Origin: Desulfobacter vibrioformis DSM 8776 | Lineage (GTDB): Bacteria; Desulfobacterota; Desulfobacteria; Desulfobacterales; Desulfobacteraceae | NCBI RefSeq assembly: GCF_000745975.1 | Contig: NZ_JQKJ01000015.1 | Location: forward strand, 55,822-119,821 | Length of the DNA stretch: 64,000 nt | Reading direction: 5' to 3' | Shown here: piece by piece, positions 16,109 through 25,165 of the stretch | How positions within the stretch are numbered: position 1 is the stretch's first letter | Layout: each line of letters starts with the position of its first letter | Notes under the pieces: model-generated | What the model saw: the letters and a program-made list of their open reading frames with translations, nothing else | Databases searched by the model: none | Told to the model about the DNA's origin: nothing | Made by a program: the position numbers and the translations under genes

Positions 16109-17902
16109 TTGAATACAGAATTGAATACAGAACAAGTGAACACACAAAACAAACTTTGCGCCCTGCGCCGGAAAATGGATGCAGCCGGGGTCAGTGCCGT
16201 GCTCATTCCCAATGCAGATCCCCATCAAAGCGAATATCTGGCCGGGCACTGGCAGACCCTGAAATGGCTGACCGGATTTTCCGGTTCTGCGGGCACAGCC
16301 GTGGTCACCCAAAAGGAGGCCGGGATGTGGACGGATTTTCGTTACTGGATCCAGGCCGCAACCCAATTGAATGGGTTTCAACTTTTCAGACAGGGAGATA
16401 CAGGTATTCCGACTTTTGACAGGTGGCTGGCTGATACCTTGTCCGCCAATGACTGCATTGCCCTGGATGGAAAAATTGTATCTGCGGCCCAGGCCGGCAG
16501 TCTGAAAAAGAAATTTTCACAACAGGGTATTGTTGTGGACACCACCATGGACCTGATTTCCGATCTGTGGCTGGACAGACCCCCCATGCCCCGGACCCCG
16601 GCTTTTGAACTGGATGCAGTCTACGCCGGGCAGACCAGGAAAGAAAAATTTTCCCGCATACGAAAAAAAATGGCAGAGTACAATGCTGACTGCCATGTGC
16701 TTGCCGCCTTGGATGATATTGCCTGGACCTTTAATCTGAGGGGCGAAGATATTCACACCAATCCGGTAAATCTTTCCTTTGCCCTGGTCTTCATGGATAA
16801 AATCAGTTTATTCATTGATCAGGCCAAGGTCAGTACGGCACTTGGGACAACCCTTGACGCGGACGGCATTGACTTGTTTGATTACAATGCTTTTTACGAT
16901 GCGATTCAGAACCTGGACAAAGAGACCAGGGTACTGCTTGATCCTGAACGGGTCTCGGATTTTGTTTACCAGGTCATAGACAAGCGCTCGAATATTATTG
17001 AGGCGCCAAACCCTTCGGTCTTGTTCAAATGCGTGAAAAATGAGGTTGAAATCTCCCATATCCGTGATACTGCGGTCAAAGACGGCCGGGCCGTGGTCAA
17101 TTTTCTGCACTGGCTTTGTACCAGTGATGCACCCAAGACGGAGATTTGCGCCGCGGAACAGCTTTTGAAATTCCGCAAAGAACAAGCCGCTTTTATTCAT
17201 CCTTCGTTTGATTCAATTATGGCGTTCAAGGAACACTCTGCCATCTGCCATTACAGTGCGCAACCGGAGACAGATCTGCCCTTAAGTCCTGATGCCATGT
17301 TTCTGACCGATTCCGGGGGCAATTACCTGACCGGAACCACGGACATTACACGCACCCTGCATCTGGGCGCGCCGACAAGCCAGGAAATCCGGGATTATAC
17401 CCTGGTGCTCAAAGCCCATATTGCCGTTGCAACGGCGCGCTTCCCCGCCACTGCCCGGGGGTACCAGATAGATGCCATGGCCCGCCGGCACTTATGGCAG
17501 CAGGGACTTGACTTCGGCCACGGTACAGGCCACGGGGTGGGTTTTTTCCTTTGTGTACACGAAGGCCCGGCACGCTTAAGCGCCTTTCCCGTGGATATCG
17601 CGCTTGGGCCCGGCATGCTTTTGACCAACGAGCCGGGCCTTTACCGGGAAGGCCAATACGGGATCCGGCTTGAAAATATGGTTCTGGTAATCAAGGACAG
17701 GGACACGCAGTTCGGCAGCTTTTTAAAGTTTGAGAACATGACCTTCTGCCATTTTGAGCGCAATCTTGTGGATAAAACCATGCTCAACACAGAGGAACTC
17801 AACTGGATCAATGCGTATCACCGGATGGTTTATGAGCGGCTGGCACCAGGTCTTGACACGCCGGTCCGGCAATGGCTTGGACATAAGACCCAACCTATTT
17901 AA
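16109..17902 (+). CDS. pepP: Xaa-Pro aminopeptidase (M24B, long PepP type)
   Basis: The 597-residue enzyme has two creatinase N-like domains and a C-terminal pita-bread metallopeptidase domain. The dinuclear metal ligands are visible: Asp401 and Asp412 in TDSGGNYLTGTTDITRT, His in GTGHGVG, Glu in NEPGLY and Glu in IRLENMVL. The length matches the eukaryote-like APP1 group rather than the ~440-aa E. coli PepP. It removes N-terminal residues preceding proline, in the cytoplasm. The start is uncertain: TTG 16109, TTG 16121 and GTG 16136 are all possible, none has a good ribosome site, and the conserved region begins around residue 12. It is convergent with the rnf operon. Confidence 0.9.
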   Translation: MNTELNTEQVNTQNKLCALRRKMDAAGVSAVLIPNADPHQSEYLAGHWQTLKWLTGFSGSAGTAVVTQKEAGMWTDFRYWIQAATQLNGFQLFRQGDTGIPTFDRWLADTLSANDCIALDGKIVSAAQAGSLKKKFSQQGIVVDTTMDLISDLWLDRPPMPRTPAFELDAVYAGQTRKEKFSRIRKKMAEYNADCHVLAALDDIAWTFNLRGEDIHTNPVNLSFALVFMDKISLFIDQAKVSTALGTTLDADGIDLFDYNAFYDAIQNLDKETRVLLDPERVSDFVYQVIDKRSNIIEAPNPSVLFKCVKNEVEISHIRDTAVKDGRAVVNFLHWLCTSDAPKTEICAAEQLLKFRKEQAAFIHPSFDSIMAFKEHSAICHYSAQPETDLPLSPDAMFLTDSGGNYLTGTTDITRTLHLGAPTSQEIRDYTLVLKAHIAVATARFPATARGYQIDAMARRHLWQQGLDFGHGTGHGVGFFLCVHEGPARLSAFPVDIALGPGMLLTNEPGLYREGQYGIRLENMVLVIKDRDTQFGSFLKFENMTFCHFERNLVDKTMLNTEELNWINAYHRMVYERLAPGLDTPVRQWLGHKTQPI

Positions 17903-17939
17903 GGGCAGCCATTCGCCGGACCGATCAGCTTTTATTCTT

Positions 17940-18758
17940 TTATTCCACCGGGGCTCCCATGAAATGGATGCATCCGGTGGGGCATTTTTCCATGGCTTTC
18001 ACGGCCTCTTCATGTTTCTGGGCTGAATAGTTGTCATAACTGCATTTAGACAGATTGTCCGAAATGGTGAAGAGATCCGACGCTTTTGCACAGGCTTTGC
18101 ACCCTACGCATGCATTTTCACACGCGGCTTTGGCATCCTTTGCCTTGTCTTTATTGGAACAGGCCACCACAGGTATGATATCTTCCCTGAATCCTTCAAT
18201 GGAAATAATACCCCTGGGGCAGACCTTGGTGCAGGCGCCGCAGCCAATACATTTTTTATAGTCCACCCGGGCAAGGCCGTCTAGGATATGGATGGCGTCG
18301 TAGTTGCAGGCCAGAACACAGTCGCCATACCCAAGGCACCCAAAGGTGCAGGCCTGGACCCCCGCCACCTGCTGGGCAGAAGCGCACCGCTGTTCCCCCA
18401 TGTATTGGGTCCGCCCTAAACGACTGGACAATGGCGCGTTGCAATTGACGATGGCATGCAAAGGCACCACGTCGCCCACCTCGACACCCATGATATCGGC
18501 GATGGCTTTGGCACAGGCCTCGCCGCCCACCGTGCATTTGTTGACAGGAACATTGTCCGCGACGATGGCCACTGCATAGTCGCTGCACCCAATATAACCG
18601 CACCCGCCGCAGTTTGCACCGGGAAGTGCATCCCTGACCGCCTCTATCTTGGGTTCCACCTCAACCATAAATTTTTTATTGGCCCATCCCAGGACATAGG
18701 AAAAAATGATGGCCATGACCAGCATGCTTGCACCGGCAATACCAAGGGAAATCATCAT
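17940..18758 (-). CDS. rnfB: Rnf complex subunit B (ferredoxin-like)
   Basis: The 272-residue subunit has an N-terminal membrane anchor ([24 protein letters not shown]). The four-Fe Fe-S motif CGGCGYIGC is followed by several ferredoxin cysteine sets ([26 protein letters not shown] and [10 protein letters not shown]). RnfB accepts electrons from reduced ferredoxin and passes them into the membrane complex. It is the last gene of the operon and overlaps rnfA by 4 bp. The extra C-terminal cysteine set is usual for anaerobe-type RnfB. Confidence 0.95.
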   Translation of the reverse strand: MMISLGIAGASMLVMAIIFSYVLGWANKKFMVEVEPKIEAVRDALPGANCGGCGYIGCSDYAVAIVADNVPVNKCTVGGEACAKAIADIMGVEVGDVVPLHAIVNCNAPLSSRLGRTQYMGEQRCASAQQVAGVQACTFGCLGYGDCVLACNYDAIHILDGLARVDYKKCIGCGACTKVCPRGIISIEGFREDIIPVVACSNKDKAKDAKAACENACVGCKACAKASDLFTISDNLSKCSYDNYSAQKHEEAVKAMEKCPTGCIHFMGAPVE

Positions 18759-19537
18759 GGCATTATCACTCCCTTGCAGTCTTTCGTATTGAGCAGGGCA
18801 ACACGTTGGGGTTGCTCCTGAACCTGGGAAACATGGGGCACAGGCTTTAATGCCTTTTTGACACCGGAATCCACACCGGTAAATCCCATGAAGGCAATGG
18901 CTATAATCCCGCCGATGACCAGGGTAATGGCCGCCCCTTCAAAGGGCTTGGGAATATCGCAAAGTTCCAGTTCCTCCCGGATACCCGCCATAATCACGAT
19001 GGCAATGGTGAATCCAAGTCCACCAAAAAGGGCCAGGGTCATGGCTTTCCCCAGATCCCACACCTCTTTGGGATTATCAACGCCCGCCACATGGCTCATG
19101 ATGGTCAGGCAGGCAAACAGGATGGCGCAATTGGTCGTAATCAAAGGCAGAAATACCCCAAAGGACCGGTAAAGCGGTGGAAAAAATTTTTTAACATACA
19201 TCTCCACAAACTGAACCGAAGAGGCAATGGCAAAAATATACACAATGTAACTGAGTACGGTCAGATCAATTTGTGCCGCCGCTTCAGGTGTGGTAAAAAA
19301 GCCGGCAATAAAGGCCGATACCGGGGCACCTGGGATCAGCACGAAAACAGTGATCCCCCAGGAGAGAAAGGCGGCAATACTCATGACAAAGGTCACGGCG
19401 CATCCCATGCCAAAGGCCATGTCCACCTTTTTGGACACCCCAACAAACGGGCAGATGCCCACAAAGTAATAAAATATAAAGTTATTAATTATCGATGCTG
19501 ACAGGGCAATCAGCAGGATATCCACAAAATAGTCCAT
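18755..19537 (-). CDS. rnfA: Rnf complex subunit A
   Basis: This integral membrane subunit keeps the RnfA core: [31 protein letters not shown] with the conserved cysteine that ligates the intramembrane Fe-S cluster, and [14 protein letters not shown]. At 260 residues it is longer than the usual ~190. There is extra sequence before [20 protein letters not shown], a short insert after the [11 protein letters not shown] segment, and a roughly 30-residue polar tail after [10 protein letters not shown]. It is translationally coupled to rnfB (ATGA overlap). Confidence 0.94.
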   Translation of the reverse strand: MDYFVDILLIALSASIINNFIFYYFVGICPFVGVSKKVDMAFGMGCAVTFVMSIAAFLSWGITVFVLIPGAPVSAFIAGFFTTPEAAAQIDLTVLSYIVYIFAIASSVQFVEMYVKKFFPPLYRSFGVFLPLITTNCAILFACLTIMSHVAGVDNPKEVWDLGKAMTLALFGGLGFTIAIVIMAGIREELELCDIPKPFEGAAITLVIGGIIAIAFMGFTGVDSGVKKALKPVPHVSQVQEQPQRVALLNTKDCKGVIMP

Positions 19538-19574
19538 TAGACCCGCCTCAATTTTTGTAAATTTTCATCTAAAT

Positions 19575-20192
19575 TTAATTGCGGGTTTGTTCCCGCTTAA
19601 AGTCGATATAGTTCACCAGCCCCAGCAGCAGACCCAGGGTGATGAATGCACCCGGGGGCAGTACCATGATGACCCAGTCCGGCCAAAAGGATGGCAGGAC
19701 CCTGAATCCCATGAGCATGCCAGTGCCTAAAATCTCACGGATAGCGGCAATACTGGCCAGGGCCAGGCCGAACCCGATGGACTGGCCCAGGGCATCCGCC
19801 GCTGCAATAACCACATTCTGCTTGGACGCACACACCTCACACCGGCAGATGATCAGGCAGTTCACAATGATCAAAGGGATATAGGGGCCAAGGGTTTTAC
19901 TCATCTGGAACATGTATGCGGCCAGAACCCTGTCCGCCACCGTCACAAAGGTAGCAATGGTCAGGGTAAAGACCACGATACGCAGATGGGGTTTTAACAG
20001 GTTTCGGATCAGGCTGATCACGACATTGGCGCAGACCAGAACAAAGGCCACGCAAACGGCCATGGTCAGGGCCGGTTTCATGCCGTTGGTAACAGCCAGG
20101 GTGGCACACAGCCCAAGAAGCTGCCGGTACACCGGGTTCTCGGGCAGAATTCCCTGTACAAATCTCTCCGTAGCTGTAGGTTGATCAGCCAT
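19575..20192 (-). CDS. rnfE: Rnf complex subunit E
   Basis: The 205-residue membrane protein is paralogous to RnfA, with opposite membrane topology. The core is LLGLCATLAVTNGMKPALTM, IPLIIVNCLIICRCEVCASKQN with the conserved cysteine, and GQSIGFGLALASIAAIREILG. The start codon overlaps the rnfG stop by 1 nt (TGATG), suggesting translational coupling. Confidence 0.94.
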   Translation of the reverse strand: MADQPTATERFVQGILPENPVYRQLLGLCATLAVTNGMKPALTMAVCVAFVLVCANVVISLIRNLLKPHLRIVVFTLTIATFVTVADRVLAAYMFQMSKTLGPYIPLIIVNCLIICRCEVCASKQNVVIAAADALGQSIGFGLALASIAAIREILGTGMLMGFRVLPSFWPDWVIMVLPPGAFITLGLLLGLVNYIDFKREQTRN

Positions 20193-20887
20193 CAGGAATG
20201 CTCCTTATTTTTACCGGGGTCCTCGGTTTGAACCGCCGGGGTTTTGCTATTGCTGGCAGGGTTGTCAGTGACCTGAAGCTGGGATGCTACATTGGCAACC
20301 GTCGTATTCACGATGCCGGTCACACTTCTTGAAGAGATCGTGGCGCCGGAAATGGCGTCGATTTCATCTTCTTTGGCCCCGCCCCCTTTAACAACGGAAA
20401 GGGTTTTCTCCGTGGATTTTTCCTTAAACTGACCCCGCCAGGCATCTTCCATAATCTTGGCACCCAGGCCGGGCGTCTCTTTCTGGTCCAGAACAAAAAG
20501 TCCTGTAATGTGCTTGCCCTGGGCATCAAGTCCCACCAGCAGCTCAATTTTATCCGCATATCCCTGACCATCAGCTTTGACCACATGCCCGACCATTTTC
20601 CCCTCCGGCAGCCAGACATCATACACGGTGTAAAATTTGGTGATTCCGTTTTTCTTGACGTCAATCACCCGTGACTTGATGGTCAGGGACTGATTATCAG
20701 CGGCAAGCTCAGCAGATAGATCCTCTCCGAGTACCAGTACGGGTATTTTTGCCATGGTCTCTTTGACCTTGTTCGCCTCAATCACAGGCCCGAGCTTTGC
20801 CTGGATCCCGGCAAGGGCCGTGCCGAACAGGGTGGCAAGAAGAAGTACCAGCCAGGCCTGGACCAAATTACTGTTTTTCAATGACAT
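20192..20887 (-). CDS. rnfG: Rnf complex subunit G (covalent FMN)
   Basis: The 231-residue protein has one N-terminal membrane helix and a periplasmic FMN-binding domain. The phosphoester-linked FMN site is the SGAT motif with Thr183 (DAISGATISSRSV), and ETPGLGAKI is also conserved. The last ~30 residues are a polar low-complexity tail. It transfers electrons between RnfD and RnfC/E within the complex. Confidence 0.94.
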   Translation of the reverse strand: MSLKNSNLVQAWLVLLLATLFGTALAGIQAKLGPVIEANKVKETMAKIPVLVLGEDLSAELAADNQSLTIKSRVIDVKKNGITKFYTVYDVWLPEGKMVGHVVKADGQGYADKIELLVGLDAQGKHITGLFVLDQKETPGLGAKIMEDAWRGQFKEKSTEKTLSVVKGGGAKEDEIDAISGATISSRSVTGIVNTTVANVASQLQVTDNPASNSKTPAVQTEDPGKNKEHS

Positions 20888-20891
20888 AATA

Positions 20892-21908
20892 TCAGACCTC
20901 CCTTTGTCCCATGGGCTGGGGAATGGTCCAGCGGTTGATCAGCGGGGTCATGGCATTCATTATCAGCACGGCAAACATCACCCCTTCCGGATAACCGGAA
21001 AACAGGCGGATCACCATGATCAGGCAGCCGGTTCCCACGCCGAAAATCATTTTCCCTTTAGCCGTTAACGGAGATGTCACGGGATCCGTGGCAATGAAAA
21101 AGGCACCGAACATCAGTGCGCCTGCAAATAAATGGTGCAGCAGGAACAGTCCCTGATATCCCCCTGCGATGTCCGTAATTGCCGCGATCAGGGCAACGGT
21201 TATCAAAATGCTTGCAGGGATCTGCCAGGAAGCTGTTTTTCTGTAAATCAGATAGAGCCCCCCTAAAATACAGGCAATGGCACTGACCTCCCCGACAGAC
21301 CCGTTGGTAACCCCCATAAACAATGGCGCAATACCCGTTTGAACGCCATTGAATTTCAATGCACTCAAGGGTGTTGCCCCGGATACGGCATCCACCAGTC
21401 CTGTTACATTTTCATAGGCACCCGCCCCCATGAGCTGGGCAAAGGCAATCATGACAAACGCCCTTCCCACCATGGCAGGGTTGAATATGTTCATGCCAAC
21501 GCCGCCGAATATGATTTTTCCGATCCCGATGCCGACCACCGAGGCCAGCGCCCCCACAAACCAGGGGGCTGACCCCGGCATGGAAAGGCCTAAAATGATA
21601 CCGGTGACCATGGCGGAACAATCTTTTAACGTAAAATATTTTCCCCTCATGCGGGCAAAGAGATATTCTGCCGCAAGGCAGGCCGCCACACAGACAATAA
21701 GCTGTTTAAGGGCATAGAACCGGAATAAATAAAGAGATACGGCAATGGCAGGTGACAACCCAAGGATCACATCGACCATCATCCTGCGTGTGCCGGCCCG
21801 GCTGTCTGAAATATGCGGGGACGGGGCCACGTGGATGAAAGGCGGCTTTCGTCCGGGCCTGTCTTCAGGCGACATGGCTGAATCTATCTGTCTATTTGTG
21901 TTTGACAC
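20892..21908 (-). CDS. rnfD: Rnf complex subunit D (covalent FMN)
   Basis: This 338-residue membrane protein carries the covalent FMN attachment motif SGAT with Thr179 (DAVSGATPLSALKF). Other conserved RnfD/NqrB segments are FGGVGMNIFNPAMVGRAF and IATDPVTSPLT. The N-terminus is extended by a polar stretch before HVAPSPHI. It starts 71 bp downstream of the rnfC stop, and ends 4 bp before rnfG. Confidence 0.94.
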   Translation of the reverse strand: MSNTNRQIDSAMSPEDRPGRKPPFIHVAPSPHISDSRAGTRRMMVDVILGLSPAIAVSLYLFRFYALKQLIVCVAACLAAEYLFARMRGKYFTLKDCSAMVTGIILGLSMPGSAPWFVGALASVVGIGIGKIIFGGVGMNIFNPAMVGRAFVMIAFAQLMGAGAYENVTGLVDAVSGATPLSALKFNGVQTGIAPLFMGVTNGSVGEVSAIACILGGLYLIYRKTASWQIPASILITVALIAAITDIAGGYQGLFLLHHLFAGALMFGAFFIATDPVTSPLTAKGKMIFGVGTGCLIMVIRLFSGYPEGVMFAVLIMNAMTPLINRWTIPQPMGQREV

Positions 21909-21979
21909 GTTTTGTTCCTTGTATCACTTAATCTGTTGTCAATTAATTCTGTTGTCAAAAGGCGATTTCAGGCATGAAA

Positions 21980-23350
21980 TCAGCGGCGTTCCCAGGCATT
22001 TACCTGGACCTTGCCTTCACGAATCAGCTGGACCAGGTTCAGCTTTGCCGGACATACATAGCTGCAGCATCCGCATTCAACACAGGCACGGATATGGTAC
22101 TGGCTGGCAAGCTCGGGATTCTTGTACCGGGCTGCCAGAGCCAGCCTTGTGGGTACAAGGTTCATGGGGCAGGCATCCACACAGCGCCCGCAGCGCACGC
22201 AATGGGTCTCTTCAGCGCCCTTGTCGACCTCGTCACGGGTAAGCACTGTTAGCCCTGATGTGCCCTTGGTTACGGGGGCAGACAGATCTGAGAATGCAAA
22301 TCCCATCATGGGGCCGCCGGAAATGATCCGGACCGCATCCGGCCTCAGGCCGCCGCAGAAGTCAACGACCTCGGCCAAAGATACCCCGATGGGCACAAAA
22401 ATATTTTTCGGGTTGCAGATGCCACGGCCGGAAACACTGATAACCCTGTGTGTCAACGGTGCCCCCTTGATGATGCTGCGGGCCACTGTCGCCACGGTTT
22501 GCACGTTACTCACGGCAACACCTGCATCCGCCGGCAGGCCACCCAAAGGAATCTCAAGGCCTATCACTGCTTTTACAAGCTGTTTTTCACTTCCCTGGGG
22601 GTATTTGGTTTTCAGCACGGCAACCCGCACCACTGTCTGCTTGGCCGCATGTTGAAGCCGTCTGATTGCCTCGGGCTTATTGTCTTCAACACAGATGACA
22701 ATTTCCCTGGCTGAGACAGCCCTGGCTGTCAGAAGCGCGCCGGTTACGATGGCCCCAGGCGCCTCAATCATAAGCCTGTAGTCACAGCTCAGATATGGCT
22801 CGCACTCACAGCCATTCACAATTAAGGTATCAATCGCCCGGGTATCGTTGGGCATCACCTTAACATGGGTGGGGAACGCTGCTCCGCCCAGGCCCACTAT
22901 GCCGGATGCCTGAATCTTTTTCACAATGTCCATGGGCTCATAATTGGAAAAGCCGTGCCTGGGCCATTGTGTAAACTTCATCTCTTCCCAGATTTTTTCC
23001 GAAGGCGTCTGCTCGCCTTCCGCCTGGATGGTGATGGCTTCAAGACGCCTGCCGTTGGGCAGAGTCACCATTGCATTTTTTTTAACTTTTCCGGCAATTG
23101 GAGAGTGAATTGAGGCGGAAACAAAGGCCTCTCCCTTACCAACCATCTGCCCGTAACTGACCGTTTCTCCGGACGTGACAATTTGTTTGCAGGGAACTCC
23201 AAGATGCTGGAGCAGCGGCAGGGTAACTGTTCTGGGTGTTGCCATCACTTCAACAGTCATGTTGGCGGACAACGCTTTATTATCCGGTGGGTGAATCCCA
23301 TGGGGAAAACTGCCGGTTCCCGGAAATCCCTTTAATTTAAATAAACCCAT
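21980..23350 (-). CDS. rnfC: Rnf complex subunit C (NADH-binding)
   Basis: The 456-residue peripheral subunit starts with the RnfC N-terminal domain (GIHPPDNKALSAN). The NADH/FMN-binding Rossmann-like region is marked by GLGGAAFPTHVKV and NGCECEPYLSCDYRLM. Two [4Fe-4S] motifs follow at the C-terminus (CVRCGRCVDACPMNL and CVECGCCSYVCPAKL). RnfC exchanges electrons with NAD. It is the first gene of the operon; the order C-D-G-E-A-B is the one seen in acetogens and many anaerobes. The promoter must lie in the 296-bp gap shared with the divergent flavodoxin gene. Confidence 0.95.
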   Translation of the reverse strand: MGLFKLKGFPGTGSFPHGIHPPDNKALSANMTVEVMATPRTVTLPLLQHLGVPCKQIVTSGETVSYGQMVGKGEAFVSASIHSPIAGKVKKNAMVTLPNGRRLEAITIQAEGEQTPSEKIWEEMKFTQWPRHGFSNYEPMDIVKKIQASGIVGLGGAAFPTHVKVMPNDTRAIDTLIVNGCECEPYLSCDYRLMIEAPGAIVTGALLTARAVSAREIVICVEDNKPEAIRRLQHAAKQTVVRVAVLKTKYPQGSEKQLVKAVIGLEIPLGGLPADAGVAVSNVQTVATVARSIIKGAPLTHRVISVSGRGICNPKNIFVPIGVSLAEVVDFCGGLRPDAVRIISGGPMMGFAFSDLSAPVTKGTSGLTVLTRDEVDKGAEETHCVRCGRCVDACPMNLVPTRLALAARYKNPELASQYHIRACVECGCCSYVCPAKLNLVQLIREGKVQVNAWERR

Positions 23351-23646
23351 AAATTCCTGTACACCTTATTTCTGATCTACCGATACAGCTTCTAAAAAAA
23401 GTCCATACAAAAAATCGTAGATTTCCAGACTTTTTAATTTTTATCAAGCCCCAAATTAAAAAAATAATGAATTACTTGTCAATTATTAAAAATATCGATT
23501 GATTTTTCTTGGCTCTGCCATGGATTTATATTATTTTGTTATGGTTTTTAATTGTACGCCCCATGTAATAAATATAGTCAATGCCGTTAACGGGACAAAA
23601 AGTGGAACAATTTAAATTCAAATCATAGAAAAAATAGGGATAAAAA

Positions 23647-24078
23647 ATGGGAACCATACTGATTGTTTATGCATCCAGAGTAGATGAAACAAAGGGAATA
23701 GCTGAATTAATCGCAGAGGGCGTTCGCCAGTCAGGGCATAAGGTAGAAGTTAAAACCGCTCAACAGATAGACACCGAAGAAGATTTAGTCGGGTATGATG
23801 CCTATGTATTCGGTTCCCCCACCTATCACGGGGAAATGCTGCCTTCCATGAAACAGGTTTTGTTCATGGCTGAGCGCGCACAGTTGAAGGATAAGCCGGG
23901 GGGGGCCTTTGGTGCCTATGGGTGGAGCGGAGAGGCCAATAAAAGAATATTTGATACAATGAACTATATTTTTAAAATGAAAATGGCATCCGGCCCTTTG
24001 ATGATCAAGGCTTCCTGGGTCGAAGACGGCGTTGAAACTGCCCAGGACTACGGAAAAGAAATTTCAGAAATGATATAG
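23647..24078 (+). CDS. Flavodoxin-domain protein
   Basis: The 143-residue protein is a single flavodoxin fold. The FMN phosphate loop is at the N-terminus (YASRVDETKGIAELIA), and GSPTYHGEMLPSMKQV and FGAYGWSGEANKRI form the isoalloxazine loops. These loops resemble the flavodoxin domain of the A-type flavoproteins (FprA/rubredoxin-oxygen oxidoreductases), without the metallo-beta-lactamase part. It is probably a soluble low-potential electron carrier. It is divergent from rnfC, so a link to ferredoxin-level electron flow is plausible but unproven. Confidence 0.88.
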   Translation: MGTILIVYASRVDETKGIAELIAEGVRQSGHKVEVKTAQQIDTEEDLVGYDAYVFGSPTYHGEMLPSMKQVLFMAERAQLKDKPGGAFGAYGWSGEANKRIFDTMNYIFKMKMASGPLMIKASWVEDGVETAQDYGKEISEMI

Positions 24079-24140
24079 ATATGTTGGACCAGTGATCTGG
24101 TATCTTTTTTCAGACCCCCTCTTCAGGAGAGCCCAAATTT

Positions 24141-24180
24141 AAAGGGCTCAGAAGAAAGAAAATCTTCTCAGCCTTTTAAA
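24141..24180 (+). terminator. Stem-loop terminator after flavodoxin gene
   Basis: AAAGGGCTCAGAAGA and TCTTCTCAGCCTTTT can form a ~15-bp stem with two mismatches around AAGAAAA, ending in an A/T-rich tail. It lies about 60 bp after the flavodoxin stop. Confidence 0.55.
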
Positions 24181-24355
24181 TATAGTGTCATGAATCTGGT
24201 TTTCTCATGCGTGGCCCATCTTATGATCAACCCCCAAAATCAAAACGGCTGCCGGGCTGCCACGGGAAGGTTGTGAATCTTGAATCTAAAAGATAGAATA
24301 GCCTAAATGCCCACGAACAACAGGGATAAAAGCAGCCCTGTAAGGAGAAGGAAAC

Positions 24356-24946
24356 ATGAACATACAACCGCAGGAAAAAACCATAATGACACCAGGGGAA
24401 TATCTTATCCTTGAAAGAGCTTCGCTGGATATCAAACATGAATTTTATGATGGTGAAATCTTCGCTATGGTTGGGGCAAGCAGGCACCACAACCGTATCA
24501 ATATGAATCTTGCGAGGGAATTAGGGATTAAATTCAAAGCAGATAATTTCCGTTGCGAAGCGTTCTCCAATGACATGCGTGTAAAAATTGAAAACAGCTA
24601 TGTGTACCCGGATATTGTTATTACTTGTGGTGATGCAGAGTTTGAAGATAACGAGTTTGACACCCTGACAAACCCGGTTGTCATAATGGAAATTCTCTCA
24701 GATTCAACAGAACTTTTTGACAGGACGAAAAAGTTTTTTTATTATCGAAAAATCACCACGCTTCAAGAATATCTCCTTGTTTCTCAACATGAATATTGGG
24801 TTGAAAAGTACACACGCCAAAACGATATATGGAGGTATCAGTCATTCGAGGGGGCAGACCAGATTTTAAAAATTGAATCTTCTGATTGCAAACTGCCTTT
24901 ATCTGAGATTTATTTGAATGTTGAATTTGAACAAAGGATGTCGTGA
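24356..24946 (+). CDS. Uma2 family (DUF820) PD-(D/E)XK-like endonuclease
   Basis: The 196-residue protein carries the Uma2 pattern. TPGEYLILERASLDIKHEF with YDGEIFAMVGAS comes first. After HHNRINMNLARELG come YPDIVITC and NPVVIMEILSDST, then KFFYYRKITTLQEYLLVS. The acidic residues in YPD and MEILS would form the nuclease metal site. The family is abundant in cyanobacteria and scattered elsewhere; its biological role is unclear. ATG 24356 has a GGAGAAGG site. It is a single gene between terminator-like sequence and hutH, with no partner visible. Confidence 0.88.
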   Translation: MNIQPQEKTIMTPGEYLILERASLDIKHEFYDGEIFAMVGASRHHNRINMNLARELGIKFKADNFRCEAFSNDMRVKIENSYVYPDIVITCGDAEFEDNEFDTLTNPVVIMEILSDSTELFDRTKKFFYYRKITTLQEYLLVSQHEYWVEKYTRQNDIWRYQSFEGADQILKIESSDCKLPLSEIYLNVEFEQRMS

Positions 24947-25165
24947 GTCCAGCACGTTTAGTGTCTTACTCCTCAGTTTTTGTCAAAAAAAAAAACAAGA
25001 AAATCCTACGGCCATTTTTAACAGATTCTCAATGAATGAGGCTAATATGACGTTCAAAACTTTGATTAGCCGTATGCCTTTGGGCATTACTTGATACCTA
25101 TTCTGATTCGGTAACTTCCGGACAATTCCGTGCATTCGCAGCAACCGAAAATAAGGAAATAAAAC

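Noticed and set aside
25042..25165. A possible structured leader (riboswitch) ahead of hutH, with short stems such as GGCTAAT/ATTAGCC.
   Set aside because: Only short stems are visible and no known riboswitch core was recognised. There is too little to call a regulatory RNA.
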